Of a DNA stretch of 64,000 bases, positions 53,301-63,700 are shown in pieces (positions within the stretch are counted from its first letter, which is position 1; the number at the start of each line of letters is the position of its first letter). Made by a program: the position numbers and the translations under genes. A model generated the notes under the pieces. It was not told where the DNA came from, ran no database searches, and saw only the letters and a list, made by a program, of their open reading frames with translations. Origin of the DNA: Meconema thalassinum. Its lineage: Eukaryota > Arthropoda > Insecta > Orthoptera > Tettigoniidae. The DNA lies in assembly GCA_946902985.2 (NCBI GenBank), contig OX336388.2, forward strand, positions 1,697,591,978-1,697,655,977. Reading direction: 5' to 3'.

Positions 53301-56300
53301 AATTATGACAGGTAACAGTAACTTCGATACTAATTATGACAAGTAACTGTAACTTCGTTACTAATTATGACAAGTAACTCTAATTTTGATAAAAAAATTA
53401 TGGCAGGTAACTGTAACTTCGATACTAATTAATACAGGTAACAGTAACTTCGATACTAATTACGACAGGTTACTGTAACATCGTTACTAATTATGTCAAG
53501 TAACTGTAACTTCGATACTAATTATGACAAGTAATTGTACTTCGATACTTATTATGACAGGTTACTGTAACTTCATTACTAATTATGACAAGAAACTGCA
53601 AACTTCGATACTAATTATGACAGGTAACTGTAACGTCGATACTAATTATGACAAGAAACTCTAACTTCGTTACCATTTATGACAAGTAACAGAAATTTTG
53701 ATAAAAAATTATGGGAGGTAACTGTAACTTCAATACTAATTATGACAGGTAACAGTAACTTCGATACTAATTATGACAGGTAACTGTAACTTCGTTACTA
53801 ATTATGACAAGTAACTTTAATTTCGATAATAATTATGGCAGGTAACTGTAACTTCGTTACAAATTATGACAAGTCCCTATAATTTCGATACAAATTATGT
53901 TAGGTAACTGTAACTTCGATACTAATTATGTCAGGTAACAGTAACTTCGATAGTAATTATGACAGGAAACTGTAACTTCGTTAGTAATTATGACTAGTAG
54001 CTTTAATTTCGATACAAATTATTACAGGTAACTGTATCTTCGTTACTAATTATGACAAGTAACTGTAATTTCGATACAAATTATGGCAGGTAACAGTACC
54101 TTCGATACTAATTATGACAGGTAACTGTAACTTCGATACTAATTATTACAAGGAACTGTAATTTCGATACAAATTATGGCAGGTAACTGTAACTTTGATA
54201 CTAATTATGACAGGTAACAGTAACATCGATACTAATTATGACAAGTAACTGTAACTTCGATACTAATTTTAACAGGTAACTGTAACTTCGTTACTAATTA
54301 TGACAATTAACTGTAATTTCGATACAAATTATGGCAGGTAATTGTAATTTCGATACTATTTATGACAGGAACAGTAAATTCGATAATAATTATGACAAGT
54401 AACAGTAACATCGATACTAATTATGACAAGTAACTGTAACTTCTGTATTATTTATGACAGGTAACTGTAACTTCGTTACTAATTATGACAAGTAACTGTA
54501 ATTTCGATAAAAATTTTGGCAGGTAACTGTAACTTCGATACTAATTATGACAGGTAACAGTAACTTCGATACTAATTATTACAGGAAACTGTAACTACGT
54601 TACTAATTATGACAAGTAACTGTAATTTCGATACAAATTATGACAGGTAACTGTATCTTCGTAACTAATTATGACAAGTAACTGTAATTTCGATACAAAT
54701 TATGGCAGGTTACAGTACCTTCGATACTAATTATTACAGGTAACTGTAACTTCGATACTAATTATGACAAGGAACTGTAATTTCGATACAAATTATGGCA
54801 GGTAACTGTAACTTCATTACTAATTATGACAAGAAACAGTAACTTCGATACTAATTATGACAGGTTTCTGTAACATCGCTACTAATTATGTCAAGTAGCT
54901 GTAACTTCGATACTAATTATGACAAGTAACTGTAACTTCGATACTTATTAGGACAGGTAACTGTAACTTCATTACTAATTACGACAAGAAACTGCAAATT
55001 TCGATACTAATTATGACAGGTAACTGTAACTTCGATACTAATTATGACAAGTAACTGTAATTTCGATACAAATTTTGGCAGGTAACTGTAACTTCGATAC
55101 TAATTATAACAGGTATCAGTAACTTCGATACTAATTATGACAAGTAACTTTAACTTCGACACTAATTTTGACAGGTAACTGTAACTTCGTTACTAATTAT
55201 GACAATTAACTGTAATTTCGATACAAATTATGGCAGGTAACTCTAACTTCGATACTAATTATGACAGGTAACAGTAACTTCGATACTAATTATGGCAGGT
55301 AACTGTAACTTCGATACTAATTATGACAGGTAACAGTAATTTCGATACTAATTATGACAAGTTACTGTAACTTCGATACTAATTATGACAGGTAACTGTA
55401 ACTTCGTTACTAATTATGACAAGTAACTGTAATTTCGTTACAAATTATGGCAGGTAATTGTAATTTCGATACTATTTATGACAGAAACAGTAACTTCGAT
55501 ACTAATTATGACAAGTAACAGTAACTTCGATACTAATTATGACAAGTAACTGTAACTTCGATACTAATTATGACAGGTAACTGTAACATCGTTACTAATT
55601 ATGACAAGTAACTGTAATTTCGATACAAATTTTGGCAGGTAACTGTAACTTCGATACTAATTATGACAGGTAACAGTAACTTCGATACTAATTATGGCAG
55701 GTAACTGTAACTTCGATACTAATTATGACAGGTAACAGTAATTTCGATACTAATTATGACAAGTTACTGTAACTTCGATACTAATTATTACAGGTAACTG
55801 TAACTTCGATACTAATTATGACAAGGAACTGTAATCTCGATACAAATTATGGCAGGAACTGTAACTTCGATACTAATTATGACAGGTAACAGTAACTTCG
55901 ATACTAATTATGACAAGTAACTATAACTTCGAATCAAATTATGACATGTAACTGTAACTTCGATACTAATTATGACAAGAAAATCTAACTTCGTTACTAA
56001 TTATGACAAGTAACAGTAATCTTGATAAAAATTATGGTAGGTAACTGTAACTTCAATACTAATTATGACAGGTAACAGCAACTTCGATACTAATTATGAC
56101 AGGTAACTGTAACTTCGATACTAATTATGACAAGGATCTGTAATTTCGATAAAAATTATGGCAGGTAACTGTAACTTCGATACTAATTATGACAGGTAAC
56201 AGTAACTTCGATACTAATTATGACAAGTAACTATAACTTCTAATCAAATTATTACAGGTAACTGTAACTTCGATACTAATTATGACAAGAAACTCTAACT

Positions 56301-56744
56301 TCGATACTAATTGTGACAAGTAACAGTAATTTTGATAAAAAATTAAGGTAGGTAACTGTAACTTCAATACTAATTATGACAGGTAACAGTAACTTCGATA
56401 CTAATTATGACAGGTAACTGTCACTTCGTTACTATTTATGACAAGTCCCTGTAATTTCGATACAAATTATGGCAGGTAACTGTAACTTTGATACCAATTA
56501 TGACAGGTAACAGGAACTTCGATACTAATTATGACAGGTAACTGTATCTTCGTTACTAATTATGACAAGTAACACTAATTTTGATAAAAAAATATGGCAG
56601 GTAACTGTAACTTCGATACTAATTAATACAGGTAACAGTAACTTCGATATTAATTATGACAGGTTACTCTAATTTCGATACAAATTATGGCAGGTAACTG
56701 TAACTTCGATATTAATTATGACAGGTAACAGTAACTTCGATACT

Positions 56745-56746
56745 TA
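56745..56746 (+). repeat. TA target-site duplication, left, of mariner-like element
   Basis: The interrupted monomer reads GATACTTA before the element and TATTATGACAGG after it. Unoccupied relatives read GATACTTATTATGACAGG, so the TA has been duplicated, the signature of Tc1/mariner insertion. Confidence 0.85.
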
Positions 56747-56838
56747 CGAGGCACGTCCAGAAAGTAAGCTCCGTTTGGTAATTAAATTAAATTGTGTACA
56801 GATACAGAAAAAATATTTATTGCACAACATTCTACACC
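56747..56838 (+). repeat. Mariner terminal inverted repeat, left
   Basis: 92 bp starting CGAGGCACGTCCAGAAAG and ending ATTCTACACC; the reverse complement occurs at 60642-60733. Past this point the symmetry continues through the whole element. Confidence 0.9.
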
Positions 56839-56845
56839 TCTTAAA

Positions 56846-57026
56846 CTACCTTTTCACATAACTGCCGAACTTTTGCAGGCATTTGTCATAGCGTGGCACA
56901 AGTTTTTGGATACCTCTTCATAGAAGTTTGCCGCCGACCCGTAAACGAGACTGAAGACTCCCCTTAAGATATCCTACTGTTTGGCCATCACTGTTAGGCA
57001 AATTGCGTATGTGGTCAGGAGAACTC
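56846..57026 (-). pseudogene. Mariner transposase C-terminal remnant, left arm
   Basis: Mirror image of the right-arm remnant, read on the minus strand toward a stop at 56848-56846. It includes the reading TVGYLKGSLQSRLR in one frame and LVPRYDKCLQKFGSYVKR before the stop in another, the latter typical of a mariner C-terminus. The same one-base frame break near FYEE is present as in the other arm. No catalytic DDD residues are included. It is a nonfunctional fragment inside the palindrome. Confidence 0.75.
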
Positions 57027-57035
57027 CTAAACATA

Positions 57036-57217
57036 CGCAGTTCTCCTGGTAAGCGCGCAATTTGCCTAACAGTAGTGATCAAACAGTAGGATATCTTAAG
57101 GGGAGTCTTCACTCTCGTTTACGGGTCGGCGGCAAACTTCTATGAAGAGGTATCCAAAAACTTGTGCCACGCTATGACAAATGCCTGCAAAAGTTCGGCA
57201 GTTATGTGAAAAGGTAG
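57036..57217 (+). pseudogene. Mariner transposase C-terminal remnant, right arm
   Basis: On the plus strand one frame gives VYGSAANFYEE and, after a one-base loss, another gives IQKLVPRYDKCLQKFGSYVKR-like sequence ending at TAG (57215-57217), eight bases before the retained end of the terminal repeat. This order matches the end of mariner transposases. The DDD catalytic region is absent. Both arms share the same break, so the palindrome formed from, or was homogenised to, an already broken copy. Confidence 0.78.
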
Positions 57218-57224
57218 TTTAAGA

Positions 57225-57234
57225 GGTGTAGAAT
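57225..57234 (+). repeat. Target-site duplication, left, of RTE LINE
   Basis: GGTGTAGAAT here and at 60642-60651 flank the RTE. The sequence belongs to the inner end of the mariner terminal repeat, so the RTE inserted into the mariner. Confidence 0.88.
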
Positions 57235-57249
57235 CTTCTTCTTCTTCTT
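57235..57249 (-). repeat. Microsatellite tail of RTE LINE
   Basis: Five CTT units on the plus strand, four bases beyond the ORF stop codon and touching the target-site duplication. RTE elements commonly end in such short tandem repeats instead of poly(A). Confidence 0.85.
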
Positions 57250-57253
57250 AGCG

Positions 57254-60200
57254 TTATCCCGTAGGAACGGGGTCCGCTTTTCGGATCAATGCACGCCATT
57301 TCTTGCGATCTAATGCTTCGCGTGATTTCAAGTTTCTTGATCGTAAATCGGCGTTAATGGTGTCGAGCCACCGCAATTTCGGTCTCCCACGCTGTCTCTG
57401 GCCGTCGACCGTTAGATGGTAGGCCGAGCCGATGACTGAACTTTGTGGTGCACGGACAACGTGCCCATACCAACGGAGTCTCCATTCCTGCATTTTCTCA
57501 TTGATTGGAGCCACGCCAGCTGTATGTCGAATCGTTGTGTTGGGGATATGGTCGAGCAGAGATATGTCTAATGATCTTCGCAGCATCCGCATTTCCATGA
57601 CATGAAGTGAGTGCTCAGCACTTCTAGGTGCTGGCCAACACTCTGTACCATATAATGCAACTGGTCTCACCATTGTGCGGTATATCTTTGATTTTAAGCG
57701 GATAGGCATCTTCTTATCACAAAGAACACCGGTGACATCTCTGAATCGCATCCAAGTCGCATTGATTCGTGCTCGCACATCTTCATTCACAGAGCTGTCG
57801 CCATTCAATCGTGAGCCTAGGTATCGGAATGTATTTACCTTGGTAAGAGGAGCTCCATTAATACCTATAGTTCCAGGGGATGGAATCGTTTCGAGGTATT
57901 CAGTCTTGTGGATGTTCAAACGAAGACCAAATCCTTGCAGACGATCATGCCATGTCTGCACTTGGGTTTCAAGATCCATCCTGGAGTCTGCCGCAATCAT
58001 CACATCATCAGCGTATAGCAATGTCCATGGGACACACTTCTGCAGGTCTCGCGTTATGGAATTCATGACGATAACAAAGAGCAGGGGAGACAGAGCTGAG
58101 CCTTGATGAACCCCAACTGTCACAGGGAAGCTGTCAGTCAGTCCTGCAGGGCATCGCACGTGGCTTTTGGTGTTGTTGTACAGCATTTTTATCCAGTTTA
58201 TATACATTTCTGGAACTTGATGATCTCGGAGAGCGTACCAAATCATCTGGTGTGGTACTCGATCAAATGCCTTCTCGAGGTCAAGGAAAGCAAGATGTAG
58301 TGGCCTCCTTTTCTCTCGGAATTTCTCCATCAGCTGGCGCACAGCAAAGATTGCGTCTATCGTGCCACATCCCTTGACAAACCCACATTGATTTGCTGAG
58401 AGCTGTACGATGTTCCTCAGCCTATTGTCTAGGATACGTTCGAATATTTTCATAGTGTGGGAGAGAAGTCTAATTGGACGGTAATTGGTACATTCAGCTG
58501 GGTCACCCTTACCCTTAAAGATAGGTACTGTGATACTAGTTGACCAATCTGTAGGTATTTGACCACAGAGAATAATTGAATTGAAGAACTCTGTCAGCCA
58601 GGTGGTCGCGTTGTCACTAAGTTCCTCAATTTTCCAGATGTCTGCAGGAAGGTCATCTAGCCCTGGGGCCTTTCCATTTTTCATGCTACGAATGGCAACT
58701 TTGACTTCATCTTCAGTGATACAAGGTACTGGTCCAGCTGTAACATTGTTGTCTGGTATTTGTGGGTGAGGGAATTCAGTGTTGAATACTTCACTAAAAT
58801 ACTCTCGCCAACGGTGCAGAATCATCTTGCTATCGTGAAGTCGTCGACCATTCTTATCCTTCACACACATATAGTGTTCTATATCCTGACCTGCTCTACA
58901 CCGTGCTCGGGCTAGTCGGTAGATAATTTTGTCTCCGTCTTTAGTTGTCAGTTGATCATATAAATGTTTGTAGTGATCTACTTTAGCCTCAGAAACTGCT
59001 ATTTTTGCCTCCTTCTTGGTAGCTTTGTATTTCAGAAGATTCTCCTCAGTCGGTGATGTTCGCAACTGTTTAAAAGCTGCTTTTTTTTCATGCACCATTT
59101 CCTGTACCTTGTCTGTCCACAACCACGTCTGTTTGTCAATTCTACGTGTGCCGGGCTGTGTTACACCAAGCTCAGATTGAGCTATACTAGTTACGCAGTT
59201 GTTGAATGATGCCCAAGTATAATCCGTATTTACAGAATCAACTGGAGGGAACACAATCTTCTCACTGAATGCCACTTTATGGTCTTGTAGCTTCCACCAT
59301 TTGATTTTGGCATGACCTTTCACATAGGGTTTTCTTATGTAACCTTTCATTCTAAGATCGGTAACTAGCAGTTTATGTTGAGGGGCTAAACATTCAGATG
59401 GTATGACCTTAGTGTCTATGACAATTGGGAAATCTCTCCTACGAAGTAGTACATAGTCAATCTGAGTATTGTGCCCTCCGCTAGTGTAGGTGATCAAGTG
59501 TGATTTGCGTTTCTTAAAGAAGGTGTTAGTGATAATTAGATCATTTGCTTCGGCAAATTCAAGGATCCTGTTCCCGTCTTCATTTCTGAGATCATAGCCA
59601 AAATTTCCATGGCATTCATACCCCTCGCTGGTACTGCCAACATGTCCATTAAGATCTCCACAAAGTAGAAATAGGTCTTCTTCATTGCACGTTGTAACGG
59701 CATCTTGAAGTTCGTTCCAGAATGTGTCTTTAGCTGTCTCATCACAGCCTGTCTGTGGGGCATACGCTGAAAATATATGTATACGGCGAGTTGGGGTGTC
59801 GATAACTGCTGACATGAGACGATCGGAGTAGCGATGTACAGCTGATACTTGGTTGCGAAGTTTTTCATTCACTACAATAGCGACTCCCTGGCTATTAGTC
59901 GTACCATGATAGATCAACTTATACCCTTCTCCAATATCTCTAGATTTCTGCCCTTTCCACCGTGTCTCTTGTAGACACGCCAGATCTACGCAACGAGATT
60001 TTAGGATTGCTGCCAATTCGCGACTGCGACCTGTCAATGTCCCAATGTTCCAGGAAGCAATACGCAATGGTTTATTTTGGACTCGCTTCTTTAACCAATT
60101 TCGTCCTTGAATTGGTAGCCCTTGCTCTCTTCTCACGTTGGCCGGGCGAGACCATCGCGCGTCGCTTTCGGGGGACGCCCTAGCATTTTCCGATAATTCA

Positions 60201-60316
60201 ACTTGTGCCATTGATCCATGAGTTGCGACGGTGATAAACCGACCGGCCTGTCGCCCGGGCCTGTCATCGGGCATTTTAACGCTACTGCCAGCATATAATT
60301 CGGCCGCCCCTAACAT
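57254..60316 (-). CDS. RTE-type LINE endonuclease-reverse transcriptase
   Basis: Intact ORF of 1020 residues from an ATG at 60316 (internal Met at 15 and 36 are alternatives) to TAA at 57254. After an ~80-residue basic leader, the APE endonuclease runs about residues 85-330: ASWNIGTLTGRS with Asn90, QETRW, SAYAPQ, LCGDLNGHVG, NTQIDYVLLRRRD and APQHKLLVTDLR. RT follows at about 520-830: NGKAPGLDDLPADIWK, CTNYRPIRLLSHTMKIFERI, QCGFVKGCGTIDAIFAVRQ, FLDLEKAFDRVP with catalytic Asp679, GVHQGSALSPLLFVIVM and LLYADDVMIAAD with the YADD box from Tyr768. The C-terminal region has WRLRWYGHVVRAP and RGRPKLRWLDTI, ending ADPVPTG, a familiar RTE ending. No stops or frameshifts are seen, so it may be autonomous. 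It lies opposite in strand to the other LINE and the main PLE ORF. Confidence 0.94.
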   Translation of the reverse strand: MLGAAELYAGSSVKMPDDRPGRQAGRFITVATHGSMAQVELSENARASPESDARWSRPANVRREQGLPIQGRNWLKKRVQNKPLRIASWNIGTLTGRSRELAAILKSRCVDLACLQETRWKGQKSRDIGEGYKLIYHGTTNSQGVAIVVNEKLRNQVSAVHRYSDRLMSAVIDTPTRRIHIFSAYAPQTGCDETAKDTFWNELQDAVTTCNEEDLFLLCGDLNGHVGSTSEGYECHGNFGYDLRNEDGNRILEFAEANDLIITNTFFKKRKSHLITYTSGGHNTQIDYVLLRRRDFPIVIDTKVIPSECLAPQHKLLVTDLRMKGYIRKPYVKGHAKIKWWKLQDHKVAFSEKIVFPPVDSVNTDYTWASFNNCVTSIAQSELGVTQPGTRRIDKQTWLWTDKVQEMVHEKKAAFKQLRTSPTEENLLKYKATKKEAKIAVSEAKVDHYKHLYDQLTTKDGDKIIYRLARARCRAGQDIEHYMCVKDKNGRRLHDSKMILHRWREYFSEVFNTEFPHPQIPDNNVTAGPVPCITEDEVKVAIRSMKNGKAPGLDDLPADIWKIEELSDNATTWLTEFFNSIILCGQIPTDWSTSITVPIFKGKGDPAECTNYRPIRLLSHTMKIFERILDNRLRNIVQLSANQCGFVKGCGTIDAIFAVRQLMEKFREKRRPLHLAFLDLEKAFDRVPHQMIWYALRDHQVPEMYINWIKMLYNNTKSHVRCPAGLTDSFPVTVGVHQGSALSPLLFVIVMNSITRDLQKCVPWTLLYADDVMIAADSRMDLETQVQTWHDRLQGFGLRLNIHKTEYLETIPSPGTIGINGAPLTKVNTFRYLGSRLNGDSSVNEDVRARINATWMRFRDVTGVLCDKKMPIRLKSKIYRTMVRPVALYGTECWPAPRSAEHSLHVMEMRMLRRSLDISLLDHIPNTTIRHTAGVAPINEKMQEWRLRWYGHVVRAPQSSVIGSAYHLTVDGQRQRGRPKLRWLDTINADLRSRNLKSREALDRKKWRALIRKADPVPTG

Positions 60317-60641
60317 GGGGTACAGACGCCGTTTGTAGCCGCCCGCTCCGGATCAGACGCTACAGCTGATATCTGCCCTCAAGTGAGGACGATACCTTGT
60401 ACTCAATCCCGAGCACTGGGCTGCCCCTTCCGCCATCTACACTGTACCAGAGAATATCCCCTCCACTGTAGCTGCCGTTGAGGTCTTCACCGTAACCCTG
60501 GCAGGGGACCCTTACATGGTACTACCAGCCGGGTCAGCTGGCCCAAGGTTTTTTCTAAGAGGTATTACTCCTCTATCACTCCCCCTTTGTCCTGACTTGT
60601 GACAGGCAGAGCCTGGCTGCCCAAAATAATGGGTCCAGGTT
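60317..60641 (-). other. RTE 5' untranslated region
   Basis: These 325 bp of GC-richer, non-satellite sequence precede the RTE start codon on the minus strand. They are bounded by the target-site duplication at 60642, so the insertion appears not to be 5'-truncated. No domain-bearing ORF was seen. The region probably holds the internal promoter; this is inferred from the family. Confidence 0.6.
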
Positions 60642-60651
60642 GGTGTAGAAT
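60642..60651 (+). repeat. Target-site duplication, right, of RTE LINE
   Basis: Repeat of GGTGTAGAAT (57225-57234), after which the mariner terminal repeat continues GTTGTGCAATAAA. Confidence 0.88.
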
Positions 60652-60733
60652 GTTGTGCAATAAATATTTTTTCTGTATCTGTACACAATTTAATTTAATT
60701 ACCAAACGGAGCTTACTTTCTGGACGTGCCTCG
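60642..60733 (-). repeat. Mariner terminal inverted repeat, right
   Basis: Exact or near-exact reverse complement of 56747-56838, ending GTGCCTCG. Its first 10 bases double as the RTE target-site duplication. Confidence 0.9.
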
Positions 60734-60735
60734 TA
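60734..60735 (+). repeat. TA target-site duplication, right, of mariner-like element
   Basis: TA immediately after the terminal repeat, followed by TTATGACAGG of the interrupted satellite monomer. Confidence 0.85.
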
Positions 60736-63700
60736 TTATGACAGGTAACTGGAATTTCGATACAAATTATGGCAGGTAACTGTAACTTCGATACTAATTA
60801 TGACAGGTAACAGTAACTTCGATACTAATTATGACAAGTAACATTAACTTCGATACAATTTATGACAGGTAACAGTAACTTCGATACTAATTATGACAAA
60901 AAACTCTAACTTCGTTACTAATTATGACAAGTAACAGTAATTTTGATAAAAAATTATGGTAGGTAACTGTAACTTCAATACGTATTATGACAGGTAACAG
61001 TAACTTCGATACTATTTATGACAGGTAACTGTCACTTCGTTACTAATTATGACAAGTAACTTTAATTTCGATACTAATTACGGCAGGTAACTGTAACTTC
61101 GTTACTAATTATGACAAGTCCCTGTAATTTCGATGCAAATTATGGCAGGTAACTGTAACTTCGATACTAATTATGTCAGGTAACAGTAACTTCGATTCTA
61201 ATTAATACAGGTAACAGTAACTTCGATACTAATTATGACAGGTTACTGTAACATCGTTACTAATTATGTCAAGTAACTGTAACTTCGTTACTAATTATGA
61301 CAAGTAACAGTAATTTTGATAAAAAAATATGGTAGATAACTATAACTTCAATACTAATTATGACAGGTAACAGTAACTTCGATACTAATTTTGACAGGTA
61401 ACTGTAACTTCGTTACTAATTATGACAAGTAACTTTAATTTCGATAATAATTATGGCAGGTAACTGTAACTTCGTTACAAATTATGACAAGTCCCTATAA
61501 TTTCGATACAAATTATGGCAGGTAACTGTAACTTCGATACTAATTATGTCAGGTAACAGTAACTTCGATACAAATTATTACAGGTAACTGTATCTTCGTT
61601 ACTAATTATGACAAGTAACTGTAATTTCGATACAAATTATGGCAGGTAACAGTACCTTCGATACTAATTATGACAGGTAACTGTAACTTCGATACTAATT
61701 ATTACAAGGAACTGTAATTTCGATACAAATTATGGCAGGTAACTGTAACTTTGATACTAATTATGACAGGTAACAGTAACATCGATACTAATTATAACAA
61801 GTAACTGTAACTTCGATACTAATTTTAACAGGTAACTGTAACTTCGTTACTAATTATGACAATTAACTGTAATTTCGATACAAATTATGGCAGGTAATTG
61901 TAATTTCGATACTATTTATGACAGGAACAGTAACTTCGATAATAATTATGACAAGTAACAGTAACATCGATACTAATTATGACAAGTAACTGTAACTTCT
62001 GTATTATTTATGACAGGTAACTGTAACTTCGTTACTAATTATGACAAGTAACTGTAATTTCGATAAAAATTTTGGCAGGTAACTGTAACTTCGATACTAA
62101 TTATGACAGGTAACAGTAACTTCGATACTAATTATTACAGGAAACTGTAACTACGTTACTAATTATGACAAGTAACTGTAATTTCGATACAAATTATGAC
62201 AGGTAACTGTATCTTCGTAACTAATTATGACAAGTAACTGTAATTTCGATACAAATTATGGCAGGTTACAGTACCTTCGATACTAATTATTACAGGTAAC
62301 TGTAACTTCGATACTAATTATGACAAGGAACTGTAATTTCGATACAAATTATGGCAGGTAACTGTAACTTCATTACTAATTATGACAAGAAACAGTAACT
62401 TCGATACTAATTATGACAGGTTTCTGTAACATCGCTACTAATTATGTCAAGTAGCTGTAACTTCGATACTAATTATGACAAGTAACTGTAACTTCGATAC
62501 TTATTAGGACAGGTAACTGTAACTTCATTACTAATTACGACAAGAAACTGCAAATTTCGATACTAATTATGACAGGTAACTGTAACTTCGATACTAATTA
62601 TGACAAGTAACTGTAATTTCGATACAAATTTTGGCAGGTAACTGTAACTTCGATACTAATTATGACAGGTATCAGTAACTTCGATACTAATTATGACAAG
62701 TAACTTTAACTTCGACACTAATTTTGACAGGTAACTGTAACTTCGTTACTAATTATGACAATTAACTGTAATTTCGATACAAATTATGGCAGGTAACTCT
62801 AACTTCGATACTAATTATGACAGGTAACAGTAACTTCGATACTAATTATGGCAGGTAACTGTAACTTCGATACTAATTATGACAGGTAACAGTAATTTCG
62901 ATACTAATTATGACAAGTTACTGTAACTTCGATACTAATTATGACAGGTAACTGTAACTTCGTTACTAATTATGACAAGTAACTGTAATTTCGTTACAAA
63001 TTATGGCAGGTAATTGTAATTTCGATACTATTTATGACAGAAACAGTAACTTCGATACTAATTATGACAAGTAACAGTAACTTCGATACTAATTATGACA
63101 AGTAACTGTAACTTCGATACTAATTATGACAGGTAACTGTAACATCGTTACTAATTATGACAAGTAACTGTAATTTCGATACAAATTTTGGCAGGTAACT
63201 GTAACTTCGATACTAATTATGACAGGTAACAGTAACTTCGATACTAATTATGGCAGGTAACTGTAACTTCGATACTAATTATGACAGGTAACAGTAATTT
63301 CGATACTAATTATGACAAGTTACTGTAACTTCGATACTAATTATTACAGGTAACTGTAACTTCGATACTAATTATGACAAGGAACTGTAATTTCGATACA
63401 AATTATGGCAGGAACTGTAACTTCGATACTAATTATGACAGGTAACAGTAACTTCGATACTAATTATGACAAGTAACTATAACTTCTAATCAAATTATTA
63501 CAGGTAACTGTAACTTCGATACTAATTATGACAAGAAACTCTAACTTCGATACTAATTGTGACAAGTAACAGTAATTTTGATAAAAAATTAAGGTAGGTA
63601 ACTGTAACTTCAATACTAATTATGACAGGTAACAGTAACTTCGATACTAATTATGACAGGTAACTGTCACTTCGTTACTATTTATGACAAGTCCCTGTAA

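Larger units (their letters stand above)
45156..56746 (+). repeat. 31-bp satellite array, third block
   Basis: About 375 monomers in the same orientation. The first 270 bp are a mosaic of pieces matching sequence near 44.5 kb and 43.95 kb. From about 45,420 to 48,060 the array follows 39,420-42,090 (offset exactly 6000 bp until about 47,385, then shorter). From about 48.06 kb it resembles the left block near 4.7 kb onward. Related blocks with the word GGTTTCTGTAACATCGCT at 50,521 and 54,863 follow, and relatives of the latter lie beyond the mariner. The last TA (56745-56746) is the mariner target duplication. No gene is present. Confidence 0.95.
57235..60641 (-). mobile_element. RTE-type non-LTR retrotransposon, full length about 3.4 kb
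   Basis: A 3407-bp LINE on the minus strand with a 325-bp 5' region, one intact 1020-residue ORF, almost no 3' UTR and a short simple-repeat tail (five CTT units on the plus strand, GAA/AAG on its own strand). A 10-bp target-site duplication brackets it. Small size, a single ORF with APE endonuclease plus RT, and a microsatellite tail all fit the RTE clade (RTE-BovB-like). It is nested in the palindromic mariner. Confidence 0.92.
56747..60733. mobile_element. Palindromic mariner-like element, interrupted by an RTE LINE
   Basis: Left and right ends are inverted repeats of at least 92 bp (56747-56838 and 60642-60733), beginning CGAGGCACGTCCAGAAAG, flanked by a TA duplication. Removing the nested LINE and one 10-bp duplication leaves 570 bp, symmetrical about 57,031/57,032: left and right halves are reverse complements with few mismatches and no net indel. 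Each half holds the 3' end of a mariner transposase gene followed by the terminal repeat. The element is thus two mariner 3' ends head-to-head. It encodes no usable transposase and would need one in trans. Confidence 0.88.

Noticed and set aside
56918..57112. 64-residue minus-strand open frame as an independent gene
   Set aside because: It crosses the centre of the mariner palindrome and combines transposase remnants from one arm with antisense of the other.
57675..58106. Plus-strand open frames inside the RTE (57675-58106, 58103-58300 and others)
   Set aside because: They are shadows of the intact minus-strand RT ORF with no recognisable domain.
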